In this document: piece after piece, positions 1 through 9,003 of the stretch
Layout: each line of letters begins with the position of its first letter
How positions within the stretch are numbered: position 1 is the stretch's first letter
Source: Patescibacteria group bacterium
GTDB taxonomy: Bacteria > Patescibacteriota > Minisyncoccia > Moranbacterales > UBA1568
DNA: 31,919 nt
Assembly: GCA_030916545.1 (NCBI GenBank)
Contig: JAUPWI010000061.1
Coordinates: 1-31,919, forward strand
Direction: 5' to 3'
The notes under the pieces: generated by a model
Told to the model about the DNA's origin: nothing
The model's database searches: none
The model's input: the letters and a program-made list of their open reading frames with translations, nothing else
Made by a program: the position numbers and the translations under genes

Positions 1-90
1 GAGAGAATTTCGTGCGAAAACCTTGAAAAGTACGGAGGATTACTTTCGTAACCTGACAAGCTTTGAAAGGTTTGCAGCCGAAATTCTCTC
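1..90. other. Self-complementary structured element, possibly an RNA, at the window edge
   Basis: Bases 1-12 are an exact inverted repeat of 79-90. Inside, 18-24 pairs with 67-73, two facing GA dinucleotides (25-26 and 65-66) form a tandem G.A mismatch, and 27-30 pairs with 61-64. The tip is a hairpin, 36-43 with 48-54, with one bulged A and a TTTC loop. One long arm with a tandem G.A step is more typical of a structured RNA than of chance or of a simple terminator, although GTTTTC follows the closing stem. I do not recognise the family. It starts at the first base of the window, so more may lie upstream and the strand is not certain. Confidence 0.4.
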
Positions 91-149
91 GTTTTCACCG
101 ACAAGCGTTTGTTTCTTGCTTATTCACGCGGTGAGATTTGAGAGAGATA

Positions 150-461
150 CTAAAAATTCATCATTTCGTCAAGGGCCGCGTCGAGCTCATCGAGTGGACG
201 TGTGCCGATCGCTTCTTTCTTGACGATTCTGCGGGCAAGGGCCGCCCGCACTCTCTTCTCGGCGTCAGAAGGGTTCAGATGATGTAATATCGCCCCGTTT
301 ACCGCCACGTTTGGCCCGGACTTACAGAATCGAAAACAGCTCTCCGAAGCCTGAACTTCGACTTCATCGGCGATAAACGCCTTCTCAAGCGTCGCGGCGA
401 CTTCGCGGCTTCCTCTCTGGCAACAATTGACATTCACACAGACACGAATCTGAGATTTCAT
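150..461 (-). CDS. Thioredoxin-like [2Fe-2S] ferredoxin domain protein
   Basis: A 103-aa electron-transfer protein. The spacing C8-x4-C13 and C42-x3-C46, with GS after the first pair and SGP after the second, matches the thioredoxin-fold [2Fe-2S] ferredoxins related to the NuoE subunit of complex I and of NAD-linked hydrogenases. Those four cysteines would bind the cluster; C14 is extra. The last 30 residues (after about 70) are a charged helical tail. No nuoF-like partner lies nearby, so its redox partner is unknown. It is divergent from the hemerythrin gene, which is also an iron protein. The ATG is preceded directly by AAAAGAGT, a poor ribosome site. The family call is firm; the physiological role is not. 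Confidence 0.85.
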   Translation of the reverse strand: MKSQIRVCVNVNCCQRGSREVAATLEKAFIADEVEVQASESCFRFCKSGPNVAVNGAILHHLNPSDAEKRVRAALARRIVKKEAIGTRPLDELDAALDEMMNF

Positions 462-496
462 ACTCTTTTGGTGCGTAATGGTTCGGATGCCCCCTC

Positions 497-525
497 AGAG
501 TAGTGAAAATATCGATTCGTGGCAA
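497..525 (-). promoter_or_regulatory. Predicted sigma70-type promoter for the ferredoxin gene
   Basis: On the minus strand TTGCCA (520-525) is followed after 17 bases by TACTCT (497-502). Transcription would start near 490, giving a leader of about 30 bases before the ATG at 461. Confidence 0.4.
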
Positions 526-618
526 ATCGATCGATGCCTACCCGTACGCTCTATACAAAATATCCAACTGGGCTATACTTACGTTGGATTTCCAATGATG
601 CCATTAATCGTACGTATT

Positions 619-1032
619 ATGAATGTACAGTTCACTTGGGATGCTTCGATGTCGGTAGGCGATGAGAAACTCGATGCCCAACACCAACATCTCCTCGAAC
701 AAGTCAACTCCCTGCTGGATGCTCTCGCTGGAGGAAAGAACAATCTCATCGTCATCGAACAAGTGCTCGGATTTCTCGATCGCTACATCGAAGAACACTT
801 CACGGACGAAGAACATTACATGGAAGAGCATCAGTATCCCCGTCTTGAGGAGCATCGCGCGCTCCATGTTGGATTCATCGAACGCTACAAACAGATGAAG
901 GGACGGATCTATACTTTCGCTTCCGTCGACGAGATGCTGATTGACCTCGAAGTCCACCTCGGCCGCTGGTGGATCGACCACATCGGAGGTGCCGACAAAG
1001 ACTATGCCGCCTACATCCGCACCCGCTCTTGA
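619..1032 (+). CDS. Bacteriohemerythrin
   Basis: A 137-aa four-helix bundle protein that binds O2 at a di-iron site. All expected ligands are present in order and spacing: H22, H60-x3-E64, H79-x3-H83 and H121-x4-D126, and the N-terminal FTWDASMSVG block is typical. The family is used for oxygen carriage, storage or sensing; single-domain forms like this one are soluble. The open frame extends up to 478, but homology begins at the FTW block, so I chose the ATG at 619; ATGs at 595 and 598 are also possible. A TATACT (574-579) sits 15 bases before the ATG at 595 and no Shine-Dalgarno site is seen. Stop is TGA. The neighbouring ferredoxin suggests a redox context, which is inference. Confidence 0.92.
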   Translation: MNVQFTWDASMSVGDEKLDAQHQHLLEQVNSLLDALAGGKNNLIVIEQVLGFLDRYIEEHFTDEEHYMEEHQYPRLEEHRALHVGFIERYKQMKGRIYTFASVDEMLIDLEVHLGRWWIDHIGGADKDYAAYIRTRS

Positions 1033-1136
1033 AATCGCAAGGCGTGTCGAAACGCGACGAGACGGTTCCATGGATGCCTCAACGGAAAGTCCTTTAACAT
1101 TTTTTCATCTTTATTCAATACGAAAGGAGAGTCGTC

Positions 1137-1715
1137 ATGACGGCTACCGAAAAGGAAGACAGCATCGCTGCGATGGAAATATTCCGCACGCTTGGGACGA
1201 GACTGATTGAAGAAAATGGATTCTCTCCGGATCGGGAAACGGTACTCCGGGTGGGAGCATTTCTTGATGCCATCGAAGAGTACCGCGCGATACAGCAGGA
1301 TCAGAACGCGCGACGCCAGGTCGGACCGAAAAAAAGCCGGCGGCAAGAAAAGGAAATCGGGAATGAGTGTCAGGCAGACCGGAAAGAATGTCCGCTCCGT
1401 GGTCCCGGTGAAATGACCTGTCAAGAGTGCCGATCGCTCCAGAAACTTTATGAGCAGGCGCACGCGATCGAGGATATCCTTATTGAGCACGGACTCGTCG
1501 AAAGAAGAGAGGAGCATCAGTACCTCCAAGCCGCCTGCAGCGTCGTCGATTACCAGGACACGCATATCCGTATCGTTTTCCAGGACCCGATGTTCCAAAG
1601 GCTCAATACCATGGAATGGTTCAGCCCGCTTGGAAACACCTGGATCACGGTCGTCAGCATGTTCTTCGCACCGTTCCTGACCGAAGAAGACTGGGAAGGT
1701 GACGATGACGAATAA
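1137..1715 (+). CDS. Unrecognised 192-aa protein (small-family member A)
   Basis: I do not recognise this protein. It has an acidic helical N-terminus (1-55), a basic linker (59-72), four cysteines that could bind a metal (C78, C85, C95, C98), a predicted helix with KLYEQAHAIEDILIEHGL at 104-121, then a probably beta-rich tail with aromatic residues and an acidic end. The helix and the segment after it resemble those in the proteins at 1923-2306 and 3348-3758. The start is well supported by AAAGGAGA a few bases upstream. It stands alone, with a terminator right after it. No transmembrane segment or signal peptide is visible. Confidence 0.75.
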   Translation: MTATEKEDSIAAMEIFRTLGTRLIEENGFSPDRETVLRVGAFLDAIEEYRAIQQDQNARRQVGPKKSRRQEKEIGNECQADRKECPLRGPGEMTCQECRSLQKLYEQAHAIEDILIEHGLVERREEHQYLQAACSVVDYQDTHIRIVFQDPMFQRLNTMEWFSPLGNTWITVVSMFFAPFLTEEDWEGDDDE

Positions 1716-1750
1716 TCAGGGCTTCCTCTCCAACCCGAAGCACTCGACTT

Positions 1751-1785
1751 GAGGCAGGCGCAGCATCCTGTCTCAGTTTTTTTTG
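1751..1785 (+). terminator. Rho-independent terminator
   Basis: GAGGCAGG (1751-1758) pairs with CCTGTCTC (1767-1774, one G.T pair) and is followed by a run of eight T. It ends the transcript of the gene at 1137-1715. Confidence 0.8.
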
Positions 1786-1797
1786 TCCTTCTAGACA

Positions 1798-1826
1798 TTG
1801 ACAGATACAATGATTGATGCTATGGT
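1798..1826 (+). promoter_or_regulatory. Predicted promoter for the gene at 1923
   Basis: A perfect TTGACA (1798-1803) is separated by 17 bases from TATGGT (1821-1826). It would give a leader of about 90 bases, which contains a terminator-like hairpin. A second -10-like TATACT lies at 1830-1835 without a -35 at the right distance. Confidence 0.5.
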
Positions 1827-1841
1827 TTTTATACTCGATTT

Positions 1842-1877
1842 TGACTGAGCGAAATATCCATTTCGCGGTCATTTTTT
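1842..1877 (+). promoter_or_regulatory. Terminator-like hairpin in the leader of the gene at 1923 (possible attenuator)
   Basis: GCGAAA (1849-1854) pairs with TTTCGC (1861-1866) across a six-base loop, TGAC (1842-1845) and GTCA (1868-1871) can close an outer helix, and six T follow. It lies between the predicted promoter and the coding region. It could instead be a second terminator for the upstream gene. Confidence 0.4.
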
Positions 1878-1922
1878 CAACACTCGTTTTTTAACAGTGA
1901 TGTTTTTAAGGAAGGATGTCAA

Positions 1923-2306
1923 ATGTCAAGAAACCCTTCTGTATCTTCTACCCTGCCAAAGCGTGCCCAAGGTGTCATTGAGGGATACTCCTCGTGGGAA
2001 CAACTCTCTGATAAGGCAAGTCGGGTCACTACATGTCTCGCTACCACACCAGGAGTGAAGCCGACATGCTGCCCTATTCATCAACGGCTCCACTCGATGT
2101 TGCAGCGCCTGCACGAACAGGCAGCTCAACTCGAGGATCTCCTTATCGAAAACCAGCAGATTGGAAGGAGATCACATTTGTGCGGACATGATTTTGTCAG
2201 CGCAAGCACGCTGATCATCATCGAGAGGAAAGATACGGGGTACTCTTTCAAGCGGTTCAGTGCCGGTTGGTTGGAGATGCTCCAGGATTTTTTCCACCCG
2301 CAATAG
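1923..2306 (+). CDS. Unrecognised 127-aa protein (small-family member B)
   Basis: I do not recognise this protein. Its middle (62-83: RLHEQAAQLEDLLIEN, then an RR pair at 82-83) aligns well with residues 104-124 of the protein at 1137-1715. The N-terminal 35 residues look disordered; cysteines at 38, 49, 50 and 87 do not form an obvious known zinc motif. A beta-like stretch (95-102) and an aromatic C-terminus follow. AAGGAAGGA six bases before the ATG is a strong ribosome site. It has its own predicted promoter, a hairpin in its leader and its own terminator, so it is a single-gene unit. Confidence 0.72.
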   Translation: MSRNPSVSSTLPKRAQGVIEGYSSWEQLSDKASRVTTCLATTPGVKPTCCPIHQRLHSMLQRLHEQAAQLEDLLIENQQIGRRSHLCGHDFVSASTLIIIERKDTGYSFKRFSAGWLEMLQDFFHPQ

Positions 2307-2326
2307 GGATCGTCCACAGCGACGAC

Positions 2327-2362
2327 AAAGAGGGCCTGTGCTACGCGCGGCCCTCTTTTCAT
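2327..2362. terminator. Bidirectional terminator between convergent genes
   Basis: AAAGAGGGCC (2327-2336) pairs perfectly with GGCCCTCTTT (2349-2358) and is followed by T-rich sequence on both strands. It serves the gene at 1923-2306 and the pirin gene, whose stop codon overlaps its edge. Confidence 0.85.
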
Positions 2363-3201
2363 TTTCGGATAAATGCCCCATCTCCAAGATCTCGAAAAGC
2401 CTGATCAAGTTCGGATCGAGTGTTCATCACTATTGGTCCGCCCCATGCGATAGGTTCTTTGAGCGGATCAGCCATAAGCAAGAGAAAACGCACACCCTGA
2501 TCAGAAGTCAGCACTGTTACGGTATCCCCTCTCTCAAAAAGCACTGCTTGTTTGGATGACACATCTGGTTCATCCTGAGCGAAAACCCCTCTTCCATCAA
2601 GAATATACACAAATACCGTTGCATCCATTTGGACAGGAATTGACCATTCACACCCAGGAAATACTTCTACATCCAAATACGTCGCCCGCACATATTCCCC
2701 AGTGAACCCTCCTGATACCGTACTATATTCCCCTGAAATAATACGCGCCCGAGATGTTGGAGTTTCAACCAAGGGAATATCCTTTTGCTGGATATCGTGA
2801 TACTGGGGTTGCGTCATCTTGTTTTGCGCGGGAAGATTCAACCATAATTGTGTGCCTCGCATACGCGCTGTTGGCTGTGGCATTTCCTGATGGATGATGC
2901 CTGAACCAGCCGTCATCCACTGGCAATCACCGTCCCGGATACTTCCGCGATTTCCCAGACTATCCATATGCTCGATATCACCTTCGATAAGATAGGTGAT
3001 GGTCTCAATGCCCCGATGCGGATGCCAGGGAAAACCACGGACATATTCATTTGGATCCGATGAATCGAAGGCATCCAACATGAGGAAGGGATCGAAATCC
3101 CTCGCTTCATGATGCCCGAACACCCGGGTAAGCCTGACACCGGCCCCGTCGGTCGCTTCTTCGCCAATGATGATTTGCTTGATTGAACGGCGCATAGGCA
3201 T
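2359..3201 (-). CDS. Pirin family protein (cupin fold, YhhW/Pir type)
   Basis: A 280-aa bicupin protein of the pirin family. The Fe-binding ligands of the N-terminal cupin are all present as H60, H62, H104 and E106, in HPHRGIET and AGSGIIHQE. Bacterial pirins include quercetin 2,3-dioxygenases and proteins with redox-linked regulatory roles; the sequence does not separate these. The C-terminal half carries the second, metal-free cupin. The open frame reaches a GTG at 3210, but AAGGAG lies 8 bases before the ATG at 3201-3199, so I start there. It is convergent with its left neighbour and shares a terminator with it. Confidence 0.93.
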   Translation of the reverse strand: MPMRRSIKQIIIGEEATDGAGVRLTRVFGHHEARDFDPFLMLDAFDSSDPNEYVRGFPWHPHRGIETITYLIEGDIEHMDSLGNRGSIRDGDCQWMTAGSGIIHQEMPQPTARMRGTQLWLNLPAQNKMTQPQYHDIQQKDIPLVETPTSRARIISGEYSTVSGGFTGEYVRATYLDVEVFPGCEWSIPVQMDATVFVYILDGRGVFAQDEPDVSSKQAVLFERGDTVTVLTSDQGVRFLLLMADPLKEPIAWGGPIVMNTRSELDQAFRDLGDGAFIRK

Positions 3202-3253
3202 TATGATCACTCCTTCGAATTATGGAATCCTTCATCCCGAATCGAACATCGGG

Positions 3254-3282
3254 TAGACAAAAAAGGGAAAGGGCGCTATAAA
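3254..3282 (+). promoter_or_regulatory. Predicted sigma70-type promoter for the gene at 3348
   Basis: TAGACA (3254-3259, one mismatch to consensus), a 17-base spacer and TATAAA (3277-3282). The leader would be about 60 bases. Confidence 0.6.
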
Positions 3283-3347
3283 AAATCCAGTCACACGAAC
3301 ACCAGGAATACCACTCTTCCCAGAAACATCCGAGACCAGGAGATCCG

Positions 3348-3758
3348 ATGAAAACCGCTTTGAAAATTGACGACAGAAGTATCGATATCGCGCCCGGCTT
3401 CCGAAAACGGGTCTGGCAGCTCCTCCTCGATTACTTCGATTATCTCCGGATACTCGATGATTTGGCGAATGAGGAACCGATCACCTATGAAGACTGCTCC
3501 GAATCCGAAGAAAAACTCTGTGATGCCGCGCATGCCGTCGAGAAGGAATTTCTCCGTCTCGGACTGATGCGCCGCTGTCCACTCGAAACCGTCGGCATCA
3601 CGCTGATTCAGCTGTGCCTCGACGGACAAGAAATGCACGTCCGGACGCTCTCGATGCACTGGTGGCGCTTCATCTTCGAACAACTCAGGCTGCCATTTCC
3701 GTTCGTACTCGAAATAATGCCTCCTCGCGGACCGGAATCATACTTCGGATTGAACTAG
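3348..3758 (+). CDS. Unrecognised 136-aa protein (small-family member C)
   Basis: I do not recognise this protein. Residues 56-76 (KLCDAAHAVEKEF, then GLMRR) resemble residues 104-124 of the protein at 1137, and the downstream MHVRTLSMHWWRF block resembles its IRIVFQDPMF...MEWF region. The N-terminal 50 residues are helical and rich in aromatic and acidic residues. AGGAGA before the ATG supports the start. It has its own promoter and terminator, as does the protein at 1923. No membrane segment or signal peptide is seen. The relationship to the other two is by eye and is weaker than that between A and B. Confidence 0.75.
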   Translation: MKTALKIDDRSIDIAPGFRKRVWQLLLDYFDYLRILDDLANEEPITYEDCSESEEKLCDAAHAVEKEFLRLGLMRRCPLETVGITLIQLCLDGQEMHVRTLSMHWWRFIFEQLRLPFPFVLEIMPPRGPESYFGLN

Positions 3759-3784
3759 AGAGAAACTCTCTCAGTAGACATCGT

Positions 3785-3820
3785 CCGCCGAACCCTCTCC
3801 TGGGGATCGGCGGTTTTTTT
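3785..3820 (+). terminator. Rho-independent terminator
   Basis: CCGCCGA (3785-3791) pairs with TCGGCGG (3807-3813), followed by seven T. It ends the transcript of the gene at 3348. Confidence 0.85.
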
Positions 3821-4798
3821 CTATGCGTCCGGCTTATCCGTTTTGCTCGTTCCGGTTTCGGCTGAGAGATCTTCATCTGGATTCCCATTAGTCGACCGGG
3901 AAGCGATATCCTCCCCGACCGTCGCCGAAGAAGGTACCGGATCCGAAGAGCCCGGCTTCGGAAAATTCCGGAGCGTCATGGCCACAAGAAAAGCGGTAAA
4001 AAGGAATGGGACTCTCGCGTGAGGGAAATCGCTCAATACCATCACGAAGAAATCATACACCAACGGGACAGGAAGCAGGTATATCCCCGCCTTATACGCG
4101 TTCTTATAACCCAATTCATACCCTCTCAGATGAGAGACGAGCCAGACGACGGCCGCACCGAAGAGAAGGTATATCAAGTACCCGATCCAGTAGCCGATAT
4201 AGAAAAAAACCGGAAGCAGGAAAACCCCGATAAGCAGGATCTTCTGCAGTATCGATGAGATCCAGGTGATGAACTGGGTATACTTTTCCTGCGTCAGCAG
4301 AAATGATTCTGCTCCACCCTGACTTGCCAGATCATGGACACTTACTTTTCCTTCCTGCTGATCCCAAACACCAAACGCATTTTTTCCGAGGACGGAGAAG
4401 GTCTTTTTCGCAGCAAAATCCTCGAGTGCAATATTCTTTGTTGTATCAATCACCAGCAAATTCTCCACATTGGTCTGTTCCAATCGTGCGCCCCAAGACA
4501 CTGGAAATGGTATCACAATCGGTTCTTCAGCATTGGTCGAGATAGTTCCGCCGGTTATTTGTATTTCCAGATCATCCGGATAGAGCCCGACGACGACCGC
4601 CGTCTGATCCCGCCATTCCTGTGACGAAATCGCTGCTACGAAGCGAACCGCATCGGGGAGAGCGATAGCCACCGAAACTGCCGTAAAAATCAAGATAAGG
4701 AGCGAATAAAAACGAAGCGTCCGGCCTCGGGTGAAATCTAGACTCGTAAAAAATCCCGGGCGCTCGATAAGACGCTGTACCGACTGGAGGACATTCAT
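3821..4798 (-). CDS. DUF1189-type membrane protein
   Basis: A 325-aa integral membrane protein. The N-terminal amphipathic segment LQSVQRLIERPGFFTSL, a first membrane helix (about residues 30-50), a roughly 130-residue extracytoplasmic domain and a cluster of four or five helices in the C-terminal half match the layout of DUF1189 proteins, whose function is not known. A charged, probably disordered tail (last 45 residues) is cytoplasmic. The open frame reaches 4951, but that would overlap the upstream HD gene by about 70 bases and the extra residues look unlike the family, so I start at 4798. No Shine-Dalgarno site is seen there. Confidence 0.7.
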   Translation of the reverse strand: MNVLQSVQRLIERPGFFTSLDFTRGRTLRFYSLLILIFTAVSVAIALPDAVRFVAAISSQEWRDQTAVVVGLYPDDLEIQITGGTISTNAEEPIVIPFPVSWGARLEQTNVENLLVIDTTKNIALEDFAAKKTFSVLGKNAFGVWDQQEGKVSVHDLASQGGAESFLLTQEKYTQFITWISSILQKILLIGVFLLPVFFYIGYWIGYLIYLLFGAAVVWLVSHLRGYELGYKNAYKAGIYLLPVPLVYDFFVMVLSDFPHARVPFLFTAFLVAMTLRNFPKPGSSDPVPSSATVGEDIASRSTNGNPDEDLSAETGTSKTDKPDA

Positions 4799-4880
4799 AG
4801 GGTATGAAGGAAAAATGAGAAGATAACACCTATATCTTAGCAGACTCTCCGTCTTCTGTCTTCCAAAAAAACGCTCTGCG

Positions 4881-5918
4881 TCAAAAGGTGCATCTATCCG
4901 CTGCCCGATCGATCTCCCCGGAGGGAAATTCCGATACATCTTCGAAAACAATCGTGTACTCCTTGGGTTTCGATTCTATCCGGACGACTTCTCCCCAGGC
5001 AGGGTCGATCTCCGAGAGCCTTCGGATTTCACCCGCCTCGAGACAGAGCGGATCGACCATGCGTGACTTGCAGAGCGTTTTCCGTTCCGAACCATCCGGA
5101 TCCAGGCGATACCCGGTTTCCCGATTCATACGTTTCCAGAATTTCTGAAGCTCGTGGTCCGTTTCCAAATACGCATTCACTTTTCCGATGACCTCCTCGT
5201 CCGTCGTATAGAGTTCCGGCAATGAGACATATCCTTGCGCGAGAGCATACGCCAGCCAGTCCCCGGTTGTCCGAAACATGAGCGCGGTTTCGATATTCGA
5301 ATAAAAAGTATGGTTGACGTACCTGAACAGCTCGGCGAATTCTCGCGCGATAACAGCATCGCGAAATACCCATCGATTGTCCCGCACGCCCAACGCATCG
5401 AGGAATACCTGCGCTTGGAGAGATGAAATGACCCGATACGCGATTCCGCCCCGTAAAATATAATCGATCCGATCCGCGCAGAGATCCGGCAAGTCCCACT
5501 CCTTGAGCGGATGACGTGCGTCATCCAGAACGTGTTCCATCAAAAACCCGTACTTCGCGACCGAAGCCGGAACTTCGGTTTTCTCCAGATAAGATTCATG
5601 GACATCATCCTGATAACTCTGTGTCGCTTGATCGGCCGAAGCGATAGCATAGTCGATCGCGTGCGAAAAAGCCGAGTGGGACGCGTCATGCAACAGCCCG
5701 GCTACCTGCTCCTCGAGCGATGCCCCGAAGCGCCTGAGGAGCCATGCTACTCCGAGAGAATGTTCGAAACGGGAATGCTTCGATCCAGGAAAATACACTT
5801 CATAGTATCCGCCCATATCGACCCCCCGCAGTCGCTGAAGCGTCGGCGACTCGATCAGCTCAATCAATACTGGCTCATCGAAAACAATCGACCCATACAC
5901 TCTATCCTGGATTTTCAT
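4881..5918 (-). CDS. HD superfamily phosphohydrolase (COG1078, dNTPase-like)
   Basis: A 345-aa metal-dependent phosphohydrolase. The pattern KHSRFEHSLG (H48, R50, H53), then LLHDASHSAFSH (H77, D78, H81) and a distal Asp in DLCADRIDY is that of the HD-domain group related to dGTP triphosphohydrolases. Such proteins hydrolyse dNTPs or other nucleotides; the substrate cannot be read from the sequence. It lies 82 bases upstream of the DUF1189 gene on the same strand and may be co-transcribed with it. A TATAGT at 5947-5952 (minus strand) could be its -10. The ATG at 5918 is preceded by AAAGAGT, too close to act as a good ribosome site. Confidence 0.9.
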   Translation of the reverse strand: MKIQDRVYGSIVFDEPVLIELIESPTLQRLRGVDMGGYYEVYFPGSKHSRFEHSLGVAWLLRRFGASLEEQVAGLLHDASHSAFSHAIDYAIASADQATQSYQDDVHESYLEKTEVPASVAKYGFLMEHVLDDARHPLKEWDLPDLCADRIDYILRGGIAYRVISSLQAQVFLDALGVRDNRWVFRDAVIAREFAELFRYVNHTFYSNIETALMFRTTGDWLAYALAQGYVSLPELYTTDEEVIGKVNAYLETDHELQKFWKRMNRETGYRLDPDGSERKTLCKSRMVDPLCLEAGEIRRLSEIDPAWGEVVRIESKPKEYTIVFEDVSEFPSGEIDRAADRCTF

Positions 5919-5973
5919 ACTCTTTCTGCTCGGTTACGGCAACTCGACTATATATTCAACACCTCCTCGACGA

Positions 5974-6002
5974 TTGACTTTCTTCCTCATTTATCCTACC
6001 CT
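5974..6002 (+). promoter_or_regulatory. Predicted promoter for the membrane protein gene at 6043
   Basis: TTGACT (5974-5979), a 17-base spacer and TACCCT (5997-6002). The -10 is weak. It would be divergent from the promoter of the HD gene. Confidence 0.4.
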
Positions 6003-6042
6003 ACTCAGTGCCCTTTCCCAACCTGACCAATCGGAGGTTCTC

Positions 6043-6582
6043 ATGTTTTCAGATATCTTCTCTGCCATCGACGATACGCTTATCGACGAGTATTTCCAAC
6101 CCGTCTGCGATCATATCCGGAAAAAGTTCGGTTGGACGAAGAGCGCGCTGGCGGCTATCGCGCTTATCGTCGCGATTATCGGTCTCGCACCGCTCACGAC
6201 GGTCTCCTTCATCGGCGGATACTCCATATCATGGATATTCTTCGTACCCGCGGGAATGATGCTGTTCTGGATTCTCGTAAACACTCTCCATGCGGCCTGT
6301 CTGATTCTCGCCAGATTCCGTTCCGAAACCAAAGACTCGACCAGACTGACTGGAATGGAGGGTCGGAAAATGACACTGATCCTCTCGATCATCGCACTCC
6401 CAGTCGTTATCGCTACCCTTCTTACGTATCCAGATACGGACGTCAGGATAGTGGCTCTCGCCTATCTGATCGGCGGCATCGGAAATATCTGCGCCTGCTA
6501 CTTCAAGGCCTGTACCGATCCGTCCGAACAACGTTTTTCAGATCAAGAAATACTCTTGGCCACCAGGGTGTTCTACGAATAG
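6043..6582 (+). CDS. Unrecognised small polytopic membrane protein
   Basis: A 179-aa protein with a soluble N-terminus of about 30 residues, then four predicted membrane helices (about 35-55, 60-82, 108-128 and 135-155) and a short charged tail. I do not recognise a family. The start was moved from the longer open frame at 5974 because GGAGG lies five bases before the ATG at 6043 and the extra upstream codons overlap the predicted promoter. It is a single-gene unit with a terminator 60 bases downstream. Confidence 0.7.
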   Translation: MFSDIFSAIDDTLIDEYFQPVCDHIRKKFGWTKSALAAIALIVAIIGLAPLTTVSFIGGYSISWIFFVPAGMMLFWILVNTLHAACLILARFRSETKDSTRLTGMEGRKMTLILSIIALPVVIATLLTYPDTDVRIVALAYLIGGIGNICACYFKACTDPSEQRFSDQEILLATRVFYE

Positions 6583-6642
6583 CAGACAACAATAGAAATG
6601 CACTCTCTTGAGTCACTCGAGGAGCCACGCTCCCCCTCACTC

Positions 6643-6671
6643 CATCCGCTCCCACCGGCGGATGTTTTTTT
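6643..6671 (+). terminator. Rho-independent terminator
   Basis: CATCCGC (6643-6649) pairs with GCGGATG (6658-6664), followed by seven T. It ends the transcript of the gene at 6043. Confidence 0.85.
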
Positions 6672-6702
6672 ACCTCATATCGGGCATCTTCACACTCTCT
6701 TC

Positions 6703-6963
6703 CTACGCTGTATACCGATTATCAACCGGGATATCGTCGCCGCCACTAAGAGACTCCTCAAGACGAATCTGATACCCATCGATTACGCGTAAACATTGCG
6801 TGCCATCGACATGGACTTCTTCAGCAGCCCATTTTAATTTTGCCTGTTTTCTCGCCGCGATTTCATCGGGGGCAACGACGAACACAAGCTCATGATCTTC
6901 AACCAATGCGCCCTTGCGAATTTTCCCGCCCAAGAATACGGCCCATACATTTTGTTCTCCCAT
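6703..6963 (-). CDS. DUF1543-like protein
   Basis: An 86-aa protein. The order VWAVFLGG, then ELVFVV, an acidic/aromatic central part, VHVDG and a final VIDGYQIRL corresponds to DUF1543 proteins, where a first strand with a LGG turn, an HD-like segment and a C-terminal VDGY repeat. Function is unknown. I chose the ATG at 6963, next to the family's N-terminus, over the longer frame to 7017, which would run through the dnaK terminator. No ribosome site is visible. Confidence 0.7.
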   Translation of the reverse strand: MGEQNVWAVFLGGKIRKGALVEDHELVFVVAPDEIAARKQAKLKWAAEEVHVDGTQCLRVIDGYQIRLEESLSGGDDIPVDNRYTA

Positions 6964-7004
6964 ACATGATGTATTTATGTGAATCCCGCTCTGTTTCTCC
7001 ACCA

Positions 7005-7031
7005 AAGAGCGGGGCATTTCGCCCCGCTCTT
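7005..7031 (-). terminator. Terminator hairpin after dnaK
   Basis: AAGAGCGGGGC (7005-7015) pairs perfectly over 11 bases with 7021-7031 around a five-base loop. It lies 11 bases after the dnaK stop on the minus strand. The T-run is short, so some read-through into the DUF1543 gene is possible. Confidence 0.7.
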
Positions 7032-7042
7032 ATTGACTCACT

Positions 7043-8959
<1,917 letters not shown>

Positions 8960-9003
8960 ATATTTTTACTTAATATGAATTATGAATTGAAATGCTTTCC
9001 TTT

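Noticed and set aside
23..223. 66-codon frame at the left edge
   Set aside because: It runs through the inverted-repeat element and into the 3' end of the ferredoxin gene, with no sign of coding.
604..1071. 155-codon open frame opposite the hemerythrin gene
   Set aside because: The hemerythrin frame has all metal ligands in order; this one is its complement.
4799..4951. N-terminal extension of the DUF1189-type protein
   Set aside because: It overlaps the end of the HD gene and lacks family similarity; the protein fits better from 4798.
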